Of a DNA stretch of 64,000 bases, positions 9,230 to 16,889 are shown piece after piece. How positions within the stretch are numbered: position 1 is the stretch's first letter; each line of letters starts with the position of its first letter. The notes under the pieces are model-generated. The model was not told the origin of the DNA, ran no database searches, and saw nothing but the letters and a program-made list of their open reading frames with translations. Location of the stretch: NCBI RefSeq assembly GCF_010614725.1, contig NZ_JAAEHL010000011.1, positions 174,049-238,048 of the forward strand, written 5' to 3'. Both the position numbers and the translations under genes were made by a program. Source of the DNA: Flavobacterium ajazii. Its GTDB lineage: Bacteria; Bacteroidota; Bacteroidia; Flavobacteriales; Flavobacteriaceae.

Positions 9230-11812
9230 ATGAAAAAACAATTTTTTATTTCCTTGTTGCTGATGTTATTTATGGCAATAGGGTTTTCGCAAACGACTCA
9301 GCGACTTGAAGCTGAAAATTATAGTACCTTCAATGGAGTATCAATAGAAACAAATGCTGCTCTCTCAGGAGGGAAGAATATTGGAAACTGTAAAAATGGA
9401 TACTGGATTAGATTCGCAGGACATGTTTTTAATCAATATGATACCCGTTTTGATATCGCAGCAGCCAGCAGAACCCAAACCGGATCACCAACAGTTGGTA
9501 CTCTGGCTGGGACTGTTGAAATAAGAATAGATGCAGTTGGCGGTACTCTAATTGGTACAGCCAATATTAATACGACTTCAACGGGAAACTGGACCACTTA
9601 TCAAATTTTTTCTGTTCCAATAGCCCAAACGACAGGTACACATGATTTGTATTTTGTATTTAAACCTGTTACCGGAAATAACTATGTAGGTAATTTTGAT
9701 TATTTTGAAAAAGTGACCGATAATGCTAATGTTGCCATTTATGCTTTGACAACCAGTGCAAGCCCGGCTTCGGGGGGAAGTATTTCTTCTGCTCAGCCAG
9801 GAACTCAGTTTGTTGATGGTACGCAAATTACGCTGACTGCAACTCCGAACTTTGGTTATAATTTTGTGAGATGGGTAGATGCTAATGGAAATCCGGTTTC
9901 AACAGTTAATCCGGTTACTTTTTCTATTACATCAAATATTACTTATACAGCAGAATTTAAAACGGCTAATACGTATACCATATCGTATCAAAACTCAGTT
10001 GACGGATCAGTGATAACGGGATTGACTCCAACAACCTATACTGAAGGAATTCCTGAAACCTTACCTGTTCCAACTGCAATAGGTTACACATTCTATGGTT
10101 GGTCAACATCGTTGACAGTACCCAATACTATTAAAAAAACAGAAGCAACGACTACAGGTAATCAGGTTTTTTACGCTTTTTGGGGACCAACAGGAGGAAA
10201 TAGTAAAGATACTCCCGCCTTTCCCGGAGCAGAAGGTTATGGTAAATATGTTACCGGTGGCCGTGGCGGAAAACTTATTTATGTGACTAATTTAAATGAC
10301 TCAGGACCAGGTTCACTTCGTGATGCCATTAATCAGTCAGGTCCAAGAATTGTTGTTTTTAAAGTATCGGGGACTATTAAACTGGAAAGCGAGTTGGGTA
10401 TCACGGATAATATTACCATTGCAGGACAAACAGCTCCGGGTGGAGGAATTACTCTGAGAGATTATAATGTGAAGGTAAGAGGTAATAATGTTATCATCCG
10501 TTATTTACGTTTTAGAATGGGAGATGAAAAAAATGTAGAGAACGATGCATTGGGAGGACGTTTTCAAAAAAATATTATAGTTGACCATTGTTCGATGAGC
10601 TGGTCAACAGATGAATGTGTTTCTTTTTATCAGAATGAAAATTTCACGCTTCAGTGGTGTATTATTTCAGAAAGTCTTCGAAATTCTGTTCACGACAAAG
10701 GCGCTCATGGCTATGGAGGCGTATGGGGAGGAAAAAATGCTTCGTTCCATCACAACCTTCTGGCTCATCATGACAGCCGTAATCCCAGATTGGGAGAATA
10801 TGCAAACGATCCTTTTGCTTTAACCGATTTAGTGGATATACGTAATAACGTGATCTACAACTGGGGCGGCAATAGCTGTTACGGTGGTGATGCAATGAAT
10901 GTTAATCTGGTAAATAATTACTGGAAACCGGGTCCCGGAACTTCTAATTCTACTAAAGAACGTATTTTGTCAACAGGAAGAAGCCTGGATTCAACATCGC
11001 CATTGTACGGAATCTGGGGGAAATATTATGTAGACGGGAATTATGTAAACGGATCGACAAGAGCTACTCAGGACAATTGGACGTATGGTGTATTTAATCA
11101 GTTTCACGGAAGCCAGTTACCCGTAACCCAGGCGAACAAAGACGAGTTAAAAATTGAAACACCTCATGCATCCGGAGAAATCACGACGCATACTGCTGTA
11201 AAGGCGTATGAACTGGTTTTGGACCATGCCGGAGCAAATTTGTTCAGGGATGCAGTTGATGCCAGAGCAGTTGCTGATACACGATCAGGAACAGCATCTA
11301 TCATGAATGGCGGTAACGGAAGTACAAACGGATATATTGATACTCAGACAGCAGCCGGTGGATGGCCGGTACTGCCAACTGCAACAGCACCTGTTGATAC
11401 TGATGGAGATGGGATGCCGGATGTATGGGAAACTGAAAAAGGTCTAAATCCTTCCGTTGCCACAGATGGTAATCTAAAAACACTTGATACAGGTTATACC
11501 AACATTGAAGTGTACATCAACAGCATTGTAAAACAACTAACAGACAGTCAGAATGGTACTCTTGGTGTAAATGAATTTTCGAAAAAAAATGATTTATTTT
11601 ATGCTTATCCAACCGTGAGTAAAAATAAAATAACCCTGAAATCAGTTGTAGAGTATGATACTGTAGCAGTTATTAATCTTGCCGGGCAGGTTGTAAAGAA
11701 AGTTGATACAACCAGTACAGAAACCACTATTTCAGTTAGCGATCTGACTGATGGAGTTTATATTCTTAAAAGTCAGAAGACAGGAATGACAACAAGAATA
11801 ATTGTTAAATAA
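9230..11812 (+). CDS. PL1 pectate lyase with CBM, InlB repeats and T9SS sorting domain
   Basis: This 860-residue secreted polysaccharide lyase cleaves homogalacturonan by beta-elimination. Order: signal peptide (ends GFSQ); CBM6-like module, about 24-170; two InlB/Listeria-Bacteroides repeats, about 172-250 and 252-320; a PL1 domain starting at AFPGAEGYGKYVTGGRGG, about 330-700; a region with DTDGDGMPDVWE (calcium-binding thrombospondin type 3-like); and a T9SS C-terminal domain over the last 80 residues. PL1 marks are the calcium site IIVDHCSMSWSTDE and the Arg-rich catalytic patch DSRNPRLGEY. It would make the unsaturated ends that the GH105 enzyme at 32-1255 removes. The subfamily (PL1_2-like) is my judgement. 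Confidence 0.92.
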   Translation: MKKQFFISLLLMLFMAIGFSQTTQRLEAENYSTFNGVSIETNAALSGGKNIGNCKNGYWIRFAGHVFNQYDTRFDIAAASRTQTGSPTVGTLAGTVEIRIDAVGGTLIGTANINTTSTGNWTTYQIFSVPIAQTTGTHDLYFVFKPVTGNNYVGNFDYFEKVTDNANVAIYALTTSASPASGGSISSAQPGTQFVDGTQITLTATPNFGYNFVRWVDANGNPVSTVNPVTFSITSNITYTAEFKTANTYTISYQNSVDGSVITGLTPTTYTEGIPETLPVPTAIGYTFYGWSTSLTVPNTIKKTEATTTGNQVFYAFWGPTGGNSKDTPAFPGAEGYGKYVTGGRGGKLIYVTNLNDSGPGSLRDAINQSGPRIVVFKVSGTIKLESELGITDNITIAGQTAPGGGITLRDYNVKVRGNNVIIRYLRFRMGDEKNVENDALGGRFQKNIIVDHCSMSWSTDECVSFYQNENFTLQWCIISESLRNSVHDKGAHGYGGVWGGKNASFHHNLLAHHDSRNPRLGEYANDPFALTDLVDIRNNVIYNWGGNSCYGGDAMNVNLVNNYWKPGPGTSNSTKERILSTGRSLDSTSPLYGIWGKYYVDGNYVNGSTRATQDNWTYGVFNQFHGSQLPVTQANKDELKIETPHASGEITTHTAVKAYELVLDHAGANLFRDAVDARAVADTRSGTASIMNGGNGSTNGYIDTQTAAGGWPVLPTATAPVDTDGDGMPDVWETEKGLNPSVATDGNLKTLDTGYTNIEVYINSIVKQLTDSQNGTLGVNEFSKKNDLFYAYPTVSKNKITLKSVVEYDTVAVINLAGQVVKKVDTTSTETTISVSDLTDGVYILKSQKTGMTTRIIVK

Positions 11813-11818
11813 GTTTTG

Positions 11819-11857
11819 AAAGGGGACTTAAGTTTGAAGCTTTGTCTCCTTTTTTTA
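11819..11857 (+). terminator. Intrinsic terminator after the PL1 gene
   Basis: A 9-bp stem (AAAGGGGAC at 11819-11827 with GTCTCCTTT at 11844-11852, one G-U pair) is followed by an uninterrupted T-run. It should end the CE8-GH28-PL1 transcript, so the GH2 gene 63 bp further on probably has its own promoter or depends on read-through. Confidence 0.75.
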
Positions 11858-11919
11858 TTGAACTTTAATTTTTAATATTTTATTAAAACACCCCAAATAC
11901 TATTGTTGAATTTATACAA

Positions 11920-14900
11920 ATGAAATTTATGAGAAACATCTCAAGAAAGTTAAAATTTATACCTGCAGTTTTACTCCTTATTTTTTCTGTTGCCACCTCA
12001 TCGGCACAAAAAAGAATAATACAGGATATATCTAATAATGACTGGAAGCTTTGGCTGGATCCAATGGCACAATGGCAGAACGATGTTTTGTTTACGCCGC
12101 CAGTTACTATTAAAGCATTGCCTGTAAATCAGCCAACAGGAGGATGGGCTGCACTTGGAAAAGGAGAAAGTAAAACGGTACATCTTCCGGCAACCGTGGA
12201 ACAGTTTTACTGGGGAATGAACAAAAATCCTTTCGGAGTTTCGGGGAATTATTTAGGAATTTCATGGTTTTCAACAGAAGTTCAGGTACCGGCATCAATG
12301 AAAGGTAAGCGAATTGTACTGCATTTTGAAAGTGTTCGTTTCAGGGCTGAGGTGTTTGTAAATCAGAAGTTAGCAGGTTATGATTTAATTAACGGAACTC
12401 CTTTTGACGTGGATATTACCAATTATGTAACAACCGGAAAATCGAATAGAATTGATGTGCGAATAACAGATCCAAACGGAAATTTCGACTGGAGAGACAG
12501 TTCCAATTATATGTGGGGTGATTATCGTACCAATCCGACTCACGGTTTTGGCGGAATTACCGGAAGAGTAAGTATTGTTGCGACTGATAATGTTTTTGTG
12601 AATGATATTTTCATCAAAAACAAATCAGTTGTCAATGAAATCGATGCTGAGATTGCATTAACGAATAATTCATCGGAAGTTTTCAAAGGAAATGTTGTAT
12701 TAGAAGTAAGCGAAAAAAAATCAGGTAAATCAGTTTGGGAAAAAAGCTTTCCAATTGAGGCCATAAAAGGAGATAATGCATCACAATCTTTCACGATTAA
12801 AGTGGATAACGCAAAACTTTGGGATGTGGATAATCCTAATTTGTATGTACTTAGAGCTTCACTTAAAAAAGACAAAGAAGTAAAAGATGAAGCAGAGAGA
12901 AAATTTGGTTTCCGCTGGTTTGAGGTCAAAGAAGTTGACGGCGACAAACAGTTTTATCTGAACAATAAACGAATCGTAGTCAGAACGGCAATATCCTGGG
13001 GTTTCTGGCCTGTAAACGGAATTGCTCCAAGCGATGAACTGGCCAAAAAACAAATTACCGATGCAAAAGCACTTGGTTTGAATATGCTCAATTTCCACCG
13101 TACGATAGGACAAACCAATGTTTTGGATTATGCCGACGAAATGGGACTGCTTTACTATCAGGAGCCGGGCGGGAATCAGTTTCCGGAGAAGCTTTTTAAT
13201 CCTAAAAAAGATTCAGAAAAGAAACAGGCTGATTTTTATTTTGCAGCAAGAGACGAAAAGTTCTTCAGAATGATCAAACGTGACAGAAGCCATCCTTCAT
13301 TGGTAATTTATAATATGCACAACGAAAGAGGAGCAGAGCCACAAAAGAAAGACAGCTTACAGATGCTGGCAGGACACAAACTGGATCCAACCAGAATAAT
13401 GACTTATAATTCCAGCAATGGTTCTATCAAAAAAGGGCCGGATCCACGTTTTAAACTGCATTTGCTGCCTTATAGCGATCAATTTTACAATTACGGCTGG
13501 TTTGATCAGCATCATGCCGGAGGACCCGGAGTGTATCATGATAATTTATACAACAGTCCTAAAAAATATGCAAAATACACAGACAATAAAGCAGAAATCG
13601 TTTATTACGGAGAAGAGGGGGCAATAGGGACGCCGCCAAGACTACAGTTAATCAGAGACGAAATTCTTAAAAACGGTAAAGACATTGGCTGGGAAACTGA
13701 CGATTATTTGAAATGGTACGATGCTTATGATAATTTCCTGAAGAAAAATGATTTCCAGAAGTCGTTTCCTAATGTAGACAGCCTGACCAGAAAAATGGGC
13801 AATGTGTCTTACTATTATCAGGGAAGAACGATTGAAAATGTACGAATCAATAATACAATTGATGGTTATGCGGTTAACGGATGGGAAAGTATGAAGCTGG
13901 AAAACCATTCCGGAGTTGTAGATAATTACCGAAATCTTAAAGGAGATGCCGATCTGATTGCCCGCTACAACAAACCTTTATACGTAGCTGTAAAATTGAC
14001 AAATAAAGTTTTGTCTGTGAAAGATTCAACGACAGTTGATTTTTTCATCGTGAACGAAAAAGACATCAAAGGATCATTCGACCTAAAAGTTAAAGCAGTA
14101 AACGAAAAGAAAGAAACCGTCTGGACGAAATCAATTCCTGTAAAAGTTACGGGCGGAATTAAATTCGGAGAATTATTGTCTTCTAAAAACACTTTTGTAC
14201 CGCAGACAGAAGGCTACACCAAAATTACTGCCGAATTAGTATCGAAAGACAATGTCGTTATTGCTTCAGGAAGCGACGAATTATTTGCTGTAAAACTGAA
14301 CAAAGCCAAAATCGCTTCTAATCTTGTAGTAGCTGATACTTTGGGAGTGCTTGCAAAGTATTTCGATTCAGAAAAGATAGCCTACAAAGACTATAAAAAA
14401 GGAGAACCATCAGGAAATTGTCTGATTATCGGAGCTTTTAAACCTCAGCAGACAGGAAATCCATTAGTAACTGATCTTTTGGAATGGGTCAATAACGGAA
14501 ATACGATTGTCGTGGTAAATGATATTGATATCTGGGCGACTTATTTTGCCAAAAAAGAAGCTGCAGATTATAGAGGTTTCAAGACTTTAGGAACATCCTG
14601 GTATGGCGGAAATTATTTTGTTAAGGAAACCAAATGGTTCGAAGGCCTGCCACAATCCTGTGTGTTTAATTGGGAATACCAGTGTTTTGCCACCTACAAC
14701 AAAAACAGAATCGGTCTTCGAATGTTCAATGGTGAAACCATCGTGGGCTGTGTTTCCGATCACAAGCAGGAAGTCTATTCTGCTTTGAGCGTAGTACCAC
14801 ACGGGCGAGGAAAAATTATTTTCTGTGCGCTCGATATTTTCAGCTGTATCAAAGAAAATGAAGTAGCCCAAAAAGCCGAAGGCGATGGAGAAAATGCTTC

Positions 14901-14979
14901 TATGAAAACCTTTAACGTTTCATCCAAAAACAAAGCCAACATCGTAGGACAGCAGCTTTTACTGAATCTGTTGAAATAA
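11920..14979 (+). CDS. GH2-type glycoside hydrolase of the pectin locus
   Basis: This 1019-residue secreted protein has the GH2 layout: signal peptide (ends TSSAQ), a jelly-roll sugar-binding domain (about 60-220), an Ig-like domain (about 225-335), a TIM barrel (about 336-620), then extra C-terminal domains including a glutamine-amidotransferase-like fold (about 800-960). The acid/base candidate is Glu469 in YNMHNERG, after DRSHPSLVI, and the nucleophile candidate is Glu565 or Glu566 in YYGEEGAIG. Known GH2 activities include beta-galactosidase, beta-glucuronidase and exo-arabinosidase types. In this setting, removal of a rhamnogalacturonan side-chain sugar is the likeliest role, but the substrate is not readable from sequence. 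It has no T9SS domain, so it is probably periplasmic. Confidence 0.8.
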   Translation: MKFMRNISRKLKFIPAVLLLIFSVATSSAQKRIIQDISNNDWKLWLDPMAQWQNDVLFTPPVTIKALPVNQPTGGWAALGKGESKTVHLPATVEQFYWGMNKNPFGVSGNYLGISWFSTEVQVPASMKGKRIVLHFESVRFRAEVFVNQKLAGYDLINGTPFDVDITNYVTTGKSNRIDVRITDPNGNFDWRDSSNYMWGDYRTNPTHGFGGITGRVSIVATDNVFVNDIFIKNKSVVNEIDAEIALTNNSSEVFKGNVVLEVSEKKSGKSVWEKSFPIEAIKGDNASQSFTIKVDNAKLWDVDNPNLYVLRASLKKDKEVKDEAERKFGFRWFEVKEVDGDKQFYLNNKRIVVRTAISWGFWPVNGIAPSDELAKKQITDAKALGLNMLNFHRTIGQTNVLDYADEMGLLYYQEPGGNQFPEKLFNPKKDSEKKQADFYFAARDEKFFRMIKRDRSHPSLVIYNMHNERGAEPQKKDSLQMLAGHKLDPTRIMTYNSSNGSIKKGPDPRFKLHLLPYSDQFYNYGWFDQHHAGGPGVYHDNLYNSPKKYAKYTDNKAEIVYYGEEGAIGTPPRLQLIRDEILKNGKDIGWETDDYLKWYDAYDNFLKKNDFQKSFPNVDSLTRKMGNVSYYYQGRTIENVRINNTIDGYAVNGWESMKLENHSGVVDNYRNLKGDADLIARYNKPLYVAVKLTNKVLSVKDSTTVDFFIVNEKDIKGSFDLKVKAVNEKKETVWTKSIPVKVTGGIKFGELLSSKNTFVPQTEGYTKITAELVSKDNVVIASGSDELFAVKLNKAKIASNLVVADTLGVLAKYFDSEKIAYKDYKKGEPSGNCLIIGAFKPQQTGNPLVTDLLEWVNNGNTIVVVNDIDIWATYFAKKEAADYRGFKTLGTSWYGGNYFVKETKWFEGLPQSCVFNWEYQCFATYNKNRIGLRMFNGETIVGCVSDHKQEVYSALSVVPHGRGKIIFCALDIFSCIKENEVAQKAEGDGENASMKTFNVSSKNKANIVGQQLLLNLLK

Positions 14980-14998
14980 ACGGAATATTATTTTTTAG

Positions 14999-15041
14999 GA
15001 GCAGGAATCATGAGGCATTTTTAGCAGCATGGTTCCTGCTC
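14999..15041 (+). terminator. Hairpin after the GH2 gene, probable terminator
   Basis: The arms 14999-15012 (GAGCAGGAATCATG) and 15028-15041 pair over 14 bp with one mismatch, 20 bp after the GH2 stop. The T-run behind it is broken (TTCGTTTTATCTTTTC), so termination is likely but not certain. It marks the end of the pectin locus. Confidence 0.55.
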
Positions 15042-15241
15042 TTCGTTTTATCTTTTCTTTTTTAAAGGAAAAAAGAAAAGGTAATTGCGAGAGCAATTGG
15101 CGATCAGGGCTAGGAGGTAGTTACTTTTTACCCTTTTACCTTCTTGGGTAATGCGCTTAAAGATTTTAAAATTTATTTATTTTTTAGCCTAAGAAATATT
15201 CTATGTTCACGGGACTTGCGGAAGCGTGAGAAATATTTTTT

Positions 15242-15838
15242 TTATGTTCGTGCGAAATTAATTAGAGGATTAATATTCCCGTTATCGGCTTCTCTTATAG
15301 ATTTAATGTATTCTGCCCTTGTTTCGTTTGCTTTTACCATATTTGAATGATTCCATGTGAAAATATCTTTTCTAAAAATTAACTCAATTATTATGTCAGC
15401 CATAATCCTGGAATGCCTTCCGTTTCCATTTGGAAAACAATGAATATTAACCAGTCTATGTTTAAATCTTATGGCTATTTCATCAGGAGGATATGTATTG
15501 TTTTCAATCCAGTAAACCGTATCGTCGAGTAGCTGTCTCAGTTCAATGCCTATCATAATCCATTTTACGCCTATATTTTTTTCCGATCTTCTAAATTCGC
15601 CAGCCCAGAGCCACACTTTGTTGAACATCTTCTTGTGGAGGTTTTTTATAAAATCTTCGGTTAGGATCTTCTCTTTTTTTATTTTTAACCGCATAGTCCA
15701 TTCGATAGCTTTTTCAATATTTAACTGTTCATGTTCATCCAGCTCACCATGAGTAGTAATTGTCTTTATTAGTAGCCCTTCCTTTTCTTCTTCGCTAAGG
15801 GGTGTCTGACCGTCTTCATAAATAAGCTCTAATCCCAT
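15242..15838 (-). CDS. Mobile mystery protein B (Fic/DOC family)
   Basis: This 198-residue cytoplasmic protein has the Fic core motif HCFPNGNGRHSR, a full match to HxFxxGNGRxxR. Fic enzymes transfer AMP or related groups to target proteins. The layout, with its partner gene overlapping directly upstream, matches the TIGR family called mobile mystery protein B, known from integrons and other mobile elements. The start overlaps the stop of the regulator gene by 10 bp, so the two are translationally coupled. I see no clear inhibitory (S/T)xxxE(G/N) helix inside the protein. Its target, and whether the pair works as a toxin and antitoxin, are unknown. Confidence 0.85.
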   Translation of the reverse strand: MGLELIYEDGQTPLSEEEKEGLLIKTITTHGELDEHEQLNIEKAIEWTMRLKIKKEKILTEDFIKNLHKKMFNKVWLWAGEFRRSEKNIGVKWIMIGIELRQLLDDTVYWIENNTYPPDEIAIRFKHRLVNIHCFPNGNGRHSRIMADIIIELIFRKDIFTWNHSNMVKANETRAEYIKSIREADNGNINPLINFART

Positions 15839-16290
15839 AATGATCTGCGCATTTCTCGTTTAATTTCGCTGGCTAATTCTTTTATAGCTTTATTTATCTG
15901 TTCATCACTGTTGCCTTGATTTTCTAATTTCATATTATTACTTGTCCTGAGAACAATCTTTTTTGAAAGTTCGAGCGCTTTGTGATCAACTAAGTTTTCG
16001 AGTGTCTGATCTTTTGGCACAAAACCGTATACAAATTTCATGTCTAATGCATTGCCGACTTCTTTAAGGGATTTTAATGTTATTGCTCCTGTAGATTCTC
16101 TTTCTTCAATTTTTTTGACACCTTGTTTAGTCATATTTATTCTTGTCCCTAATTGCTCAAGCGTCATATTTAGTGCTGTTCTAATGCTGTAAATCCATCC
16201 TTTTTCTGGAATAATTACTTTTTCAGACTCTTTGAATACTTTTAGTTTTCTATCGAGCTGCTCCAGAAGTAATTTTTTTTGATTTCGCAT
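15829..16290 (-). CDS. Mobile mystery protein A (Xre-type HTH regulator)
   Basis: This protein of about 153 residues starts at MRNQKKLLLEQLDRKL and has a helix-turn-helix (residues about 35-85: LNMTLEQLGTRINMTKQGVKKIEE). This matches mobile mystery protein A, the obligate partner of the Fic-type protein B that overlaps its 3' end. I chose the ATG at 16290; an upstream in-frame ATG at 16317 would add nine residues not typical of the family. The upstream gap carries five copies of an A/T motif that could be its operators. By analogy with Fic modules it may be both autoregulator and antidote, which is inference. Confidence 0.85.
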   Translation of the reverse strand: MRNQKKLLLEQLDRKLKVFKESEKVIIPEKGWIYSIRTALNMTLEQLGTRINMTKQGVKKIEERESTGAITLKSLKEVGNALDMKFVYGFVPKDQTLENLVDHKALELSKKIVLRTSNNMKLENQGNSDEQINKAIKELASEIKREMRRSLWD

Positions 16291-16320
16291 AACTTTTCTG
16301 ATTTTAATTTCATACAAAAG

Positions 16321-16464
16321 TAAACATATTTATTTATTAAATTTTATTTTAGTAAACAAATATGTATATTAATTTTATTATTAATTAATTTATATGTTTA
16401 TATTTTTAAATAATATTAAACATATATGATTACATAGTTTTATTTAAGTATACTTATATGTTTA
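16321..16464. promoter_or_regulatory. Array of TAAACATAT motifs, candidate operators
   Basis: Five copies of TAAACATAT or its complement lie just upstream of the mobile mystery A start: 16321-16329, 16353-16361 (variant TAAACAAAT), 16392-16400 (reverse), 16417-16425 and 16456-16464 (reverse). The last four form two forward/reverse pairs, each with starts exactly 39 bp apart. The regular spacing suggests binding sites for the Xre protein. The DNA is very A/T-rich, so chance matches are possible. Confidence 0.4.
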
Positions 16465-16889
16465 TTTTTTGTTTTGAAATAAGTAAGCGAAAGAAACGTA
16501 TTATTTTAATGATAAATAAAAAGAGTTTTTTAAGAGCTATAGTGATTTAAAAGCCAGTCTTAGGAGAAATTTTATAAAGATTAGCCTAGTTGTCAGAAGT
16601 GTTACTTTCTAACGCTACTGTAAAATCTATTATTTGCGTAGTACCCTGGTTTTAAGAATATTTCGTTGAGTTAGAAACTAAAAATAACTGCCAGGCTGAG
16701 CGGAGTCGAAGTCTTTTCTTAATTCAAAAAACATACTCATAATTTATCATGTTTTTTCCTATATTCGCTAAAATGATTATCAGTGTTCTTATGGTATGAA
16801 GTGTACTCAAGTTAGATGATTAGAACTTTTTTGTACTTGGTAAAAAAGAGTTAGAGATTAAACGCAATATTCAAAAACGTAATGCAATT
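16465..16889. other. Gene-free gap before the anticodon nuclease gene
   Basis: There is no plausible coding frame here. The stretch holds one copy of the dispersed CTTCGACTCCGCTCAG repeat (16690-16713, opposite orientation) and a weak promoter-like TATATTCG at about 16771. I see no terminal inverted repeats or target-site duplications that would bound the accessory patch. Confidence 0.5.
16690..16713. repeat. Dispersed CTTCGACTCCGCTCAG-family repeat, inverted copy
   Basis: The core GGCTGAGCGGAGTCGAAG is the reverse complement of the copy at 34871-34898. It is intergenic, like the other copies. Confidence 0.65.

Noticed and set aside
16291..16317. Upstream start of mobile mystery A at 16317
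   Set aside because: The family starts near M(K/R)NQKKLL; the extension has no support.
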